From Paraburkholderia phytofirmans PsJN (lineage in GTDB: Bacteria; Pseudomonadota; Gammaproteobacteria; Burkholderiales; Burkholderiaceae): a stretch of DNA of 64,000 nucleotides. Of this stretch, positions 7,811 to 15,545 are shown piece by piece; the first letter of the stretch is position 1, and the number at the start of each line of letters is the position of its first letter. A program made the position numbers and the translations under genes. The stretch spans positions 1,240,001-1,304,000 of the forward strand of contig NC_010676.1 of assembly GCF_000020125.1 (NCBI RefSeq), written 5' to 3'. The notes beneath the pieces were generated by a model, which had not been told where the DNA came from, did no database searches, and saw nothing but the letters and a program-made list of their open reading frames with translations.

Positions 7811-9322
7811 ATGCGTTCGTCACTACCGCCTTTTGTGCGGCGATCCATTTCGTCATCCGCGTCGCGGGTATTGTCGCCATCTGGCGTGATTGTTTGTGGC
7901 GTTCTGCTGATACTGTTCACGTGCAGTCTTTGCGCGTGGGTGCTTTTCGAGTCGCGTAAAGATGCCTACAACCGCGCTGAGGAAAACGCGCGGAACCTGA
8001 TGCTGGTTATCGAGCGGGACATCGCTCGCAACATCGAGCTCTACGATCTGTCGCTGCAGGCGGTAGTGGAAGGGGTTGCGGATCCGCAGATGATGGCGCT
8101 CCCCGCGAAGATCCGCAACGGGGTGCTGTTCGACCGCGCCGCTTCAGGCAAGTACCTTGGCTCCATCTTCGTGATGAATGAGCGTGGGGATATCGTTCTG
8201 GACTCCGGATTCTTACCGGCGCGAGCGGGCAGTTTCGGCGATCGTGACTACTTCCGCTTTCATCGCGATAACGGCAACACTGGCCTCTACATCAGCAAGC
8301 CCTACGAGTCACGACTGCGGGACGGGGCGCTCACGATTGCCCTGAGCCGCCGGATTTCGCACCCGGACGGCTCTTTCGGCGGTGTCGTGGTCGGCACGCT
8401 AAGCATCGACTATTTTCGCGCTTTGCTGGACGGCTTGTCCGTGGGGGAGCACGGCACCGCGGCAGTGATCGAGACTAACGGCGCCATGATCACGCGCTTA
8501 CCCTACGATCCGCACGTGGTCGGACGCGACATCCAGAACGCTCCGGTTTTTATTCAGGCAATGTCGACGAAGGAAGGTGCCTTCATGGGCACCGCCTCGA
8601 TCGATGGGATCCGCAGGCTCTACGTGTACAAGCACTTGCACGGGCTTCCGATCATCGTCGACGTGGCGCCTGCGGAAAGCGACGTTTACGCTGAATGGCG
8701 ACGCCGGGCCCTGCGGCTCGAGATCGTGATGGCGGTGTTCAGCATAATTCTCGGGGCGGGATCTTTGCTGTTGTCGCGCGAACTGCGGCGGCGGCAGCGT
8801 GCGGAATCGAAACTGCAGCACCTGGCGCGTACGGACGCGCTCACGGGGTTGAGCAATCGCGGCACCTTCGACGATACGCTGCAAAAGGAGTGGCAACGAG
8901 CCAACCGCTCGGGCCGTCCGCTCTCGTTGCTGTTCATCGACATTGATCAGTTCAAGGCTTACAACGACTACTATGGTCACCAGGCGGGCGACGAGGTGCT
9001 GCGAGCCGTTGCCCAGTGTGTGGGCCTGTGCGTTCTACGATCGGCGGACCAGGTGGCCCGATACGGCGGTGAGGAGTTCGTGGTGACTCTTCCTGATACA
9101 GACGCAACCGGCGCTACAAATGTCGCCGAAACCGTTCGGCGCGCCGTATTCGATCTGAATCTCGAGCACGTCCAAAGCCGGTATGGCCGGGTGACTGTGA
9201 GTATCGGCCTGGTGACCTCCGACGAGCGCGTCGCTCGTGATGGCGCAACGCTGGTGAACATGGCCGACTCGGCGCTATATGAAGCGAAATCAACCGGACG
9301 TAACCGGGTCTGCGAGGCGTAG
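7811..9322 (+). CDS. Membrane-bound diguanylate cyclase with periplasmic sensor domain
   Basis: 503 residues. A transmembrane helix at about 26-48 (VIVCGVLLILFTCSLCAWVLF) is followed by a periplasmic dCache-like domain (about 50-300; FGDRDYFRFHRDNGNTGLYIS and GGVVVGTLSIDYF are typical), then a second transmembrane helix at about 303-322. The GGDEF domain occupies about 335-503: DALTGLSNRGTFD, FIDIDQFKAYNDYYGHQAGD, and the active site GGEEF. An RxxD inhibitory site (RSAD) lies five residues before GGEEF, so product inhibition is expected. Function: synthesis of cyclic di-GMP from two GTP in response to a periplasmic ligand. It is a single gene with no evident operon partner. Confidence 0.9.
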   Translation: MRSSLPPFVRRSISSSASRVLSPSGVIVCGVLLILFTCSLCAWVLFESRKDAYNRAEENARNLMLVIERDIARNIELYDLSLQAVVEGVADPQMMALPAKIRNGVLFDRAASGKYLGSIFVMNERGDIVLDSGFLPARAGSFGDRDYFRFHRDNGNTGLYISKPYESRLRDGALTIALSRRISHPDGSFGGVVVGTLSIDYFRALLDGLSVGEHGTAAVIETNGAMITRLPYDPHVVGRDIQNAPVFIQAMSTKEGAFMGTASIDGIRRLYVYKHLHGLPIIVDVAPAESDVYAEWRRRALRLEIVMAVFSIILGAGSLLLSRELRRRQRAESKLQHLARTDALTGLSNRGTFDDTLQKEWQRANRSGRPLSLLFIDIDQFKAYNDYYGHQAGDEVLRAVAQCVGLCVLRSADQVARYGGEEFVVTLPDTDATGATNVAETVRRAVFDLNLEHVQSRYGRVTVSIGLVTSDERVARDGATLVNMADSALYEAKSTGRNRVCEA

Positions 9323-9566
9323 AAAAGCGATCTCATCCGCGATCGATATAACCGGGCTCGGGCGGCATGCCTGCAAGCCATAGGGCGCCTGATTCATGGC
9401 GAGCCAGGCATCGAGTTTGGCATTTGAACGGCCGCGATGACCATATCAAAGCCCATCTATCCTCATTCGAATCAACGCGGTTGACTGGCAGGCGGAACAG
9501 GACGCCTGGTGTATGGACGGCGGTGGGGGCGTGGTCAATCGTATCCAGGTGCGTGCCCGAACGGAG

Positions 9567-10643
9567 TCATTCCTCAGCCAAAGTGCGGGCCTTGATCGAC
9601 GTATTGATAGCGCGGCTCGCGCTATCCGCGTGACGCGTTTCAGCGAGCACCGTGCCCACGCCGTTTCTGGACGATCCATTGCTCGACCTGAACCGTTCGC
9701 GATACTCCGCGGGATTGATCTGCAGACGCCGCTGGAAGATGCGGCGAAACCCGTCCGTATTGTCGAATCCGCAACGGCGCGCGATTTCACGCAAGGGCAA
9801 AGTGGTGGCTTCCAGATAATGCCGTGCCGCGTCGATTCGCGCGTGGCTGAGGAATGTCATCGGCGTGACGCCGCATTCTTTCATGAAGGTCCGCGACAGA
9901 TTGCGCGCGCTCATATGCGCGCGTTCTGCGAGCGTGGTCACCGTATGATCGACATGCAGATTGTCGAGCATGTACTGCTGCAACAAGAGCGTTTGCGTCG
10001 ACGGCGAAGCCTGCACTTCGAGTAGCGGACTGAATTGCGACTGGCCGCCCGCACGGCGAAGATAGACCACGAGATATTTGGCGACATCGAGCGCCATTTG
10101 CCGGCCGAAATCGGCTTCGATCATCGCGAGCGACAGGTCGATCCCGGCGGTCACGCCAGCCGTTGTGAAGATGCTGCCGTCCTGCACGTAGATATGGTCG
10201 GGCTCGATGCGCGCCTTCGGAAAGGTGGCCGCGAGGCGCGGCACGTCCATCCAGTGCGTGGTGACCACGCGGTTGTCGAGCAGCCCGGCCGAACCGAGCG
10301 CGAACAGGCCGTTGCAGATCGCCGACATGCGCCGGCATTGCTTGTGCCGATCCTTGAGCCAGCCGCTCAGCGCGGGGTCGTCGAAGGCCTCGAAAATGCC
10401 GAGGCCGCCTGGCACGATGATCGTGTCGAATTCCGGGCACACGTCGAAAATGGTGCGGTCGGGCATGATGGTCAGCCCGCTCGAAGACTGCAGGCTGCCG
10501 CGCGTGGTGCCGACGGTCAGCATTTCGTATTCCGACTCACCCTTGCTGAGTATTTTCACTTCGGCAAAGGCGTCTTTCGGACCGGCAATGTCGAGCAGCT
10601 GGAAGCCGGGAAAGACCACCATGCCGACTTTGATGTGTTTCAT
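9567..10643 (-). CDS. GlxA-family AraC-type regulator with DJ-1/PfpI domain
   Basis: 358 residues. Residues 1 to about 185 form a class I glutamine-amidotransferase-like (DJ-1/PfpI) domain: VGMVVFPGFQLLDIAGPKDAF, DTIIVPGGLG, and the nucleophile-elbow region SAICNGLFALGSAGLLD with its cysteine. Residues about 215-325 hold the AraC/XylS double helix-turn-helix (LAERAHMSARNLSRTF; LREIARRCGFDNTDGFRRIFQRR). It starts 40 bp downstream of cbtA on the same strand and may be read through from the nitrile hydratase operon; GlxA-type regulators often sit next to nitrile, amine or betaine catabolism genes. The C-terminal tail beyond the HTH (about 35 residues) is not conserved. Confidence 0.87.
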   Translation of the reverse strand: MKHIKVGMVVFPGFQLLDIAGPKDAFAEVKILSKGESEYEMLTVGTTRGSLQSSSGLTIMPDRTIFDVCPEFDTIIVPGGLGIFEAFDDPALSGWLKDRHKQCRRMSAICNGLFALGSAGLLDNRVVTTHWMDVPRLAATFPKARIEPDHIYVQDGSIFTTAGVTAGIDLSLAMIEADFGRQMALDVAKYLVVYLRRAGGQSQFSPLLEVQASPSTQTLLLQQYMLDNLHVDHTVTTLAERAHMSARNLSRTFMKECGVTPMTFLSHARIDAARHYLEATTLPLREIARRCGFDNTDGFRRIFQRRLQINPAEYRERFRSSNGSSRNGVGTVLAETRHADSASRAINTSIKARTLAEE

Positions 10644-10683
10644 CAGCCCATCTCCGTTGTGGCAGTCAGTCTATCCAGAAACA

Positions 10684-11451
10684 TTAGAGCCGGCCATCCG
10701 CCATAAAAGCCCGGGAAACGCGCGCACGAGCGTCCTGCTCGCGACCCGCCGGCACGCAGCGTTCGGCCAGCGCGCCGAACAGCAAGCCGATGGTCGTCCA
10801 AAGGATCGCCTGCATGCCGAGCGCCGCCAGCCGGAACTGCCAGAGCAGCGTGGCGGGAAACGCCGCCGGAACTTCGTTAATGCTCGGCAACGCGAGTTGC
10901 CCTGCGGCAATGATAGCGACGAATACGGCTCCCGCTGCGATCGAGGCATTCCATGTCCCGAGTCGCGCACTCGCCAGTCTTCTCACCTGCAACGACAACA
11001 CCAGCGCGGCGATCGACACGGCAATCATCAGAAAGTAGAGTCCGGTTCGATAGGCAATCGTGTCCGGGTCGCCGACCGACGGCGGGTTGGCCGGATACTT
11101 CAGGTTCGGCACCACGGAAAGCGTGACGAAAGCCGCAAGCGCGATCGTCGCCGACAGCGCCCGAGCGCCGTATCGGCCGGCGCGGCCATATGCGAATGCA
11201 AAGGTCAGTGCAAACAGGCCGCCGAATGCCGCGCCGTAAGTCACCACCCCGGTCAACAGCCCAAGACCCGCCTGCGTCTCGCGGCTGACGAGCTCAGGCT
11301 CGGGCGCCTCGCCGCGCGCGGCGGCCGCGTGCTCTTCGAACGATATGGCCTGATCCACGCGCGGCTCGCCCGCGATTTTCGCAAAGCCGAACGTCACCAA
11401 TCCAGCGACGACGCCGGCAAGCATGCCGCGCATCAATAGTTTTCCGACCAT
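10684..11451 (-). CDS. cbtA: Cobalt transporter subunit CbtA
   Basis: 255 residues with several hydrophobic segments (LMRGMLAGVVAGLVTFGFAK; LGLLTGVVTYGAAFGGLF; the AASIATIALAAFVTL-type region; a pair near the C-terminus). The order and the glycine-rich first helix match CbtA, the membrane partner of CbtB in predicted cobalt uptake systems. It follows cbtB by only 14 bp and closes the nitrile hydratase cluster. Because the hydratase here is the cobalt type (see alpha subunit), CbtAB probably supplies Co2+ to this enzyme rather than to cobalamin synthesis; no cobalamin genes are nearby. Confidence 0.85.
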   Translation of the reverse strand: MVGKLLMRGMLAGVVAGLVTFGFAKIAGEPRVDQAISFEEHAAAARGEAPEPELVSRETQAGLGLLTGVVTYGAAFGGLFALTFAFAYGRAGRYGARALSATIALAAFVTLSVVPNLKYPANPPSVGDPDTIAYRTGLYFLMIAVSIAALVLSLQVRRLASARLGTWNASIAAGAVFVAIIAAGQLALPSINEVPAAFPATLLWQFRLAALGMQAILWTTIGLLFGALAERCVPAGREQDARARVSRAFMADGRL

Positions 11452-11465
11452 GACGACCTCGCGGA

Positions 11466-11675
11466 TTAGTGGCAGGGGAAACCGAGCAGATGGCGGCCGT
11501 CGTGGACGAATTCATGCACGTACATGCCGGGAACGATCGAGGTGGCGCCTTGTTCGGCACCGACGAAATACAGCGCGAGCAGCATTAGCAAACCGCCGAA
11601 AACGATCCACGGAAGCAACTCGCGCAGCGGAATCGGCGTCAGTTCGGCAGTTGGGTGGAGGACAGCATCGCTCAT
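11466..11675 (-). CDS. cbtB: Cobalt transporter subunit CbtB
   Basis: 69 residues from the ATG at 11675 (MSDAVLH). One transmembrane helix (LPWIVFGGLLMLLALYFVG) and a histidine-rich C-terminus (YVHEFVHDGRHLLGFPCH), the metal-binding signature of CbtB. An in-frame ATG at 11684 lies only one base after the likely ribosome-binding site AAAGG, whereas 11675 has a 9-base spacing, so I prefer 11675. Lies between the nitrile hydratase accessory gene and cbtA. Confidence 0.85.
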   Translation of the reverse strand: MSDAVLHPTAELTPIPLRELLPWIVFGGLLMLLALYFVGAEQGATSIVPGMYVHEFVHDGRHLLGFPCH

Positions 11676-11732
11676 GACAGGCATCCTTTGAAATCGAGAG
11701 TCAGTTGATAGAAGAGTTTGAAGCGGCGTGTT

Positions 11733-12113
11733 TCAAGCGGTCGGCAGGTGAGAAGCCGGCGCATTGACTTGCATGGGCCGGCGCGCGGTCATGATTCTCG
11801 CGAGTTCGTCGCGGGACAACACGCCGCTTGCTTCGACCACGTCCAGCAGCGCTTCCAGAAAGCGCTCGTAGTAGTCCCAGTGCGGCGGTGCGGCGCAATC
11901 GGCCGGAGCGTTTTCCCAACGCGCGATCGAGGCGATCAGGCACTGGCGAAAATCTTCCCACTCGAAATACCCCGCTTTCGAGAGCGACAACGCGAGGCCA
12001 AATGCATCCCGCTCCCAGCGATTGGTGAAATACAGCTTGCCGTCGAGCCGGGGCGGCGAATCGATGGCGCCGAGCATCGATGTGGCGGCATATTCCTCGA
12101 AGCGTGTGAACAT
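11733..12113 (-). CDS. Nitrile hydratase accessory protein (activator, beta-subunit-like)
   Basis: 126 residues beginning MFTRFEEYAATSMLGAIDSPPR. The segments WERDAFGLALSLSKAGYFEWEDFRQ and HWDYYERFLEALLDVV correspond to the N-terminal part of nitrile hydratase beta subunits, as expected for the P14K/NhlE-type activators. In cobalt enzymes these proteins escort the alpha subunit and deliver it, metal-loaded and cysteine-oxidised, to the apo-enzyme by subunit swapping. It starts 12 bp downstream of the alpha gene, so cotranslation is likely. Confidence 0.85.
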   Translation of the reverse strand: MFTRFEEYAATSMLGAIDSPPRLDGKLYFTNRWERDAFGLALSLSKAGYFEWEDFRQCLIASIARWENAPADCAAPPHWDYYERFLEALLDVVEASGVLSRDELARIMTARRPMQVNAPASHLPTA

Positions 12114-12125
12114 CGCAGGCTCCCT

Positions 12126-12749
12126 TCAAGCGGCGGGCGGGGCGACGAGGGCCACACCCATCATCGATTCCGGCGTGATGAGCGCGGCGAGTTCCTGTTC
12201 GCTCAGATGGTCGGTGTTCGCGGGCCGTTCCGGGACCACGAACCAGCGGATCTGCGCGCTGCTGTCCCACACTTTCACCGCTTTGCCGGGCGGCACCTCG
12301 ACGCCGAATTCCTTCAGCACCGCACGCGGCTTGCGCACGCCGCGCGCGCGAAACACGGGATCCTTGTACCAGTACGGCGGCAGTCCGAGCACAGGCCACG
12401 GATAGCACGAGCACAATGTGCAGATGATGAGGTTGTGCACGTCCGCGTCGTTGGCGACGGCGGCCATGTGTTCGCCTTCCGCGCCCGCCATGCCATCGGG
12501 TAAATCGAGTTCGGCGATCGCAGCCGGCGTATCGGCGACGAGGCGCTTCTTGAACTCCGGATCGATCCATGCTCGTGCAACGATCTTCGCGCCGTTGAAC
12601 GGTCCCGCCATGGTCGCGAAGTGTTCGAGTACGGCATCGACGGAATCGCTGCCGATCACGCCTTTCTCGATCAGCAGTGCTTCGAGCGCGCGCACCTTGG
12701 CGGCGCTCGACGCTTCCCGGTCGTCGGGAAACTGGAACAGGTTGCTCAT
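12126..12749 (-). CDS. nthA: Nitrile hydratase subunit alpha, cobalt type
   Basis: 207 residues from ATG 12749 (MSNLFQFPDD). The metal site CTLCSC is at C110, C113 and C115 within LIICTLCSCYPWPVLGLP; threonine after the first cysteine is characteristic of the non-corrin cobalt enzymes (iron enzymes have serine). In the mature protein the second and third cysteines are oxidised to sulfinic and sulfenic acids. Other family motifs are seen: VRKPRAVLKEFGV and VWDSSAQIRWFVVPERP. Reaction: hydration of nitriles to amides in the cytosol. The length matches the family. Thiocyanate hydrolase is a related alternative, but the two-subunit layout with a separate accessory gene favours nitrile hydratase. 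No amidase gene is in the window. Confidence 0.92.
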   Translation of the reverse strand: MSNLFQFPDDREASSAAKVRALEALLIEKGVIGSDSVDAVLEHFATMAGPFNGAKIVARAWIDPEFKKRLVADTPAAIAELDLPDGMAGAEGEHMAAVANDADVHNLIICTLCSCYPWPVLGLPPYWYKDPVFRARGVRKPRAVLKEFGVEVPPGKAVKVWDSSAQIRWFVVPERPANTDHLSEQELAALITPESMMGVALVAPPAA

Positions 12750-12792
12750 ATCGTTCTCTCTCGTTGTGCAATCGGGTTTCGTCGCAAAGATT

Positions 12793-13536
12793 TCAATGTG
12801 CTGGCAAGACGTAGGCTTCGTACAGGTCTGCGTAAATCGTCGTGTGCTCCTCGCTTTTTCCGGAGCCCCAGATGTGGGCGGCGTCGAACGCAATCCGGTA
12901 CACGGGCATCGGCTCGCCGATTCCGTCCGGCCCCGTCGACACGAAATATGAAAACGCGCCGGGATAGACGAGGTCGACCAAGCCGGTCTTGTTGCGCAGA
13001 TAACCGGGCAGACGCGTATGGTCGACCGCATCCGGATCGGCAATACGCACGGTATCGCCGGCCTTGAAACGCGTTGCGCCATCCAGCGCGTGGGCGCCGG
13101 AATCGCCTTTCTGCAGATAGGCGCCGATCTGCGCGCCGATCGCTTCGTTCGGTTTTTCCGGCAGCGCGGCGTCCGGATTGGCGCGGAAGAAGGCCGTTTT
13201 TTCGCCCAACTCCTCGGCGCTGATATAGCCCTGATCGATGAAGAACTGCGAAATGCCGCCGAGCCATTTCTCGTAGTAGCGGTACTTGAAGTACTCGAAC
13301 GGCTGCATGTCTTCTGCGCCGGTTCGCAGCGAAGCCCACGTCCAGTCGTTTTTGAATGACGTTGGCAATTCCTTTACCGGGTACGCATGGATGGCGTCCG
13401 AGAGATGCGCGCTCTCGGCCATCATCACCGTGTGAATGCCGAAGATGCGTTTTTCCCACGGTTCGACGAACACGCGTGTTTCCGTGCTGACAGGTCCGAG
13501 ATTTTCAATGCCGCCAAGGTGATGCTGTAGTTTCAC
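12793..13536 (-). CDS. nthB: Nitrile hydratase subunit beta
   Basis: 247 residues, apparently starting at GTG 13536 (first residues MKLQHHLGGIENLGPV; the sequence G-G-x-x-x-L-G at the N-terminus is the family hallmark). The C-terminal SH3-like part is present: FKAGDTVRIADPDAVDHTRLPGYLRNKTG, then AAHIWG. It is 43 bp upstream of the alpha gene. The order beta-alpha-accessory is typical of cobalt nitrile hydratases. Confidence 0.92.
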   Translation of the reverse strand: MKLQHHLGGIENLGPVSTETRVFVEPWEKRIFGIHTVMMAESAHLSDAIHAYPVKELPTSFKNDWTWASLRTGAEDMQPFEYFKYRYYEKWLGGISQFFIDQGYISAEELGEKTAFFRANPDAALPEKPNEAIGAQIGAYLQKGDSGAHALDGATRFKAGDTVRIADPDAVDHTRLPGYLRNKTGLVDLVYPGAFSYFVSTGPDGIGEPMPVYRIAFDAAHIWGSGKSEEHTTIYADLYEAYVLPAH

Positions 13537-13566
13537 GATACGCTCCGCAGACGGATAGGAATCGAA

Positions 13567-14070
13567 TTAGCTGAGTTGATGGGTGCGCTTGAACGACAGC
13601 GCGTCGCCGAGTTTTTCGGAGGCGAAGCCGAACAGCGCGCCGGTCACGAGTGCGGCCGCGGCCACGAGCGCCGGGTTGCCGATGCCGGCCGTGGTGATCG
13701 GCCTGCCGCTGGCCACAGTGGTGCCGACGGTCGACGCGAAGCCCCACACGATTGCGGGCAGCACGTCGAGCAGCCTGATCTTCGACGCCTGAACCATCAG
13801 CGCGCTGCCGATTCCGACCGCCACCGCGATGCCGAACGGCGTGGTGGTCATCGTCGCGATGCCGAGGAGCGTGAGCGAGCTGATGACAAGACCTGTCAGA
13901 TTCGACGCCACGCTTTTGACGAAGCCGGCGTTGCCGCCGCCGAGCACGAAGAACGACGCCCATGCGATGAACGTCACCCACACCGGCACCGGAAAAATGG
14001 TGCCGGTGAGCCATGTGTCGACGACGGCGAGAACGCCGATGCTCACTGTGTATGCCTCAGGTTTCTTCAT
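13567..14070 (-). CDS. DUF1097-family membrane protein
   Basis: 167 residues from ATG 14070 (MKKPEAYTVSIGVLAVVDTWL). Four to five hydrophobic segments with glycine-rich stretches (FFVLGGGNAGFVKSVASNLTGLVIS; GNPALVAAAALVTGALFGFASEKLG) match the DUF1097 family, to which E. coli YcdZ belongs. It lies 30 bp upstream of the nitrile hydratase beta gene and 68 bp downstream of the CobW-type gene, so it is inside the operon. A role in uptake of nitrile or of metal is possible from context, but nothing in the sequence shows a substrate. Confidence 0.75.
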   Translation of the reverse strand: MKKPEAYTVSIGVLAVVDTWLTGTIFPVPVWVTFIAWASFFVLGGGNAGFVKSVASNLTGLVISSLTLLGIATMTTTPFGIAVAVGIGSALMVQASKIRLLDVLPAIVWGFASTVGTTVASGRPITTAGIGNPALVAAAALVTGALFGFASEKLGDALSFKRTHQLS

Positions 14071-14138
14071 TTGCCTGCTCCTCGATAAAGGATGGAAGTG
14101 TGGTGATACGAAAGGGGGAAAGTGGCGTTGGCGAGGGC

Positions 14139-15122
14139 TCAGCTGTGCACGGGTTCGTCGATGCAAGCGAGCAGGCCGTCGCGCATGACGGCGGCATCGA
14201 TGCCCCGGCCGATCACGACGAAGCGGCTTTCGCGCGTTTCGTCGCGTGCCCAGGCTTTGCCGAAGCGCGTGTCCATCAACATATGCACGCTGTGAAAATA
14301 GAGCCGCCGCGCCTCGCCACGCATGTTGAGCACGCCCTTCATGCGCAGCAGGTGCTGTCCATGCGTTTGCACGAGCTGATTGGCCCAGCGGTTGAAGCGC
14401 GCGGCGTCCACGTCGCCCGGCACGACGAACGCGCAAGATGCAATCGAGTTGTCGTGTTCGTGATCGTGTGCGCCGTCGTCCAGCAGATCGGGTTCGATCG
14501 AGAGCAGGTTGTCGAGCGAGAAGCTACGCACGCCGAGCAGCGCGTTCACGTCGATCGCACTGTGGGACGTGAACTCGAGCCGCGCGGTCGGATTCAGCGT
14601 CGCAATGGTGTCAGCTAGCGCTGTGCGTTGAGCGGGTGTGGCGGCATCCGTCTTGTTGATGACGATGCGGTCGGCGAAGACGATCTGCTCTCGTGCGATG
14701 TCGTCGCCAAGCTGCGCGTGCGCATGACAGGCATCGACCACGGCGACGACGGCTTCGAGTTCCACGCGCTCGCGTACGTCGGGGTCGGCGAGAAATGTTT
14801 GCAGTACCGGTGCGGGGTCGGCGAGTCCGGAGGTTTCCACGATTAACCGCTCCAGCCGGTCGCCGTAGCGTGTCAGTAACTCGCGCACGCTGGCCACCAG
14901 ATCGGTACGCACGGTGCAGCACACGCAGCCGTTGTTGATCTCGACCACGGCTTCCTCGTCGGCCACGATCAACTGGCCGTCGATGCCCACCTCGCCGAAT
15001 TCATTGACAATGATGCCAATCGCCATCGGCCGGGTTGCATCGAGAATGTGATTGACGAGTGTGGTCTTGCCCGCGCCGAGAAAGCCGGTAATGACCGTCA
15101 CGGGGATTTTGCCGAGTCGCAT
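14139..15122 (-). CDS. CobW/COG0523-type GTPase, probable metallochaperone for nitrile hydratase
   Basis: About 327 residues. Walker A GFLGAGKTT near residue 15, metal-binding GCVCCT (CxCC) near 68, and the nucleotide-specificity motif NKTD around 157 are all present. A histidine-rich linker (DDGAHDHEHD) precedes the CobW C-terminal domain (FNRWANQLVQTHGQHLLRMKGVLN). COG0523 proteins insert or deliver metals; members linked to nitrile hydratase are thought to load its cobalt or iron. It is the first gene of the operon. I prefer the ATG at 15122 because AAAGG lies nine bases upstream; an ATG at 15131 directly abuts that site. Confidence 0.87.
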   Translation of the reverse strand: MRLGKIPVTVITGFLGAGKTTLVNHILDATRPMAIGIIVNEFGEVGIDGQLIVADEEAVVEINNGCVCCTVRTDLVASVRELLTRYGDRLERLIVETSGLADPAPVLQTFLADPDVRERVELEAVVAVVDACHAHAQLGDDIAREQIVFADRIVINKTDAATPAQRTALADTIATLNPTARLEFTSHSAIDVNALLGVRSFSLDNLLSIEPDLLDDGAHDHEHDNSIASCAFVVPGDVDAARFNRWANQLVQTHGQHLLRMKGVLNMRGEARRLYFHSVHMLMDTRFGKAWARDETRESRFVVIGRGIDAAVMRDGLLACIDEPVHS

Positions 15123-15131
15123 CGTTGTCAT

Positions 15132-15545
15132 CCTTTAGAGTCGTTCAACCGTCTTGGCTCGCTGATTTCGCGTGCCGGTACAAACGAAGTTGGATCGTCT
15201 TTAGCGACTTCCGGGCCGCATTTGACGTGCTGTCCCAGTCGGCGCCTTAGTTGGCATGATCTGCCGGGGTCGGTGGCCGGATGTGTCCGATTTGCAGAAA
15301 ACGGCCATGAAGGCCTTTGTTTCGTCGTCTCGCGTTTAGCAACGTAAGCGTGCCGGTGAGAAGCCGTTGCGCTCAATCAGTGCATGTGCGGTCCAGAAGC
15401 GTGCGATTTGTCGGAGCAAAAACGCCGCTGAGTTGCACGAAGGTGCACCTGGCTGTCTGACCATTCGCGCACGGTCGATGTGGCGGATTGCCTCTTGATC
15501 GCACGCTGTGCGACGGATGCCTTGTGCCCGATCTCCCGGTCGCGA
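15132..15545. other. Control region upstream of the nitrile hydratase operon
   Basis: About 410 bp between the BTAD-hydrolase gene and the CobW gene, both on the minus strand. No gene is recognised. The operon promoter should be here; I looked for a sigma54 site and found only a TGGCAT with wrong spacing to the downstream GC. Confidence 0.4.

Noticed and set aside
11676..11732. Possible cobalamin riboswitch before cbtB
   Set aside because: Only about 57 bp separate it from the preceding gene, too short for the element; the genes are inside an operon.
15255..15275. Possible sigma54 promoter (TGGCAT...TGC) before the nitrile hydratase operon
   Set aside because: GG-to-GC spacing is wrong, and it is on the strand opposite to the operon.
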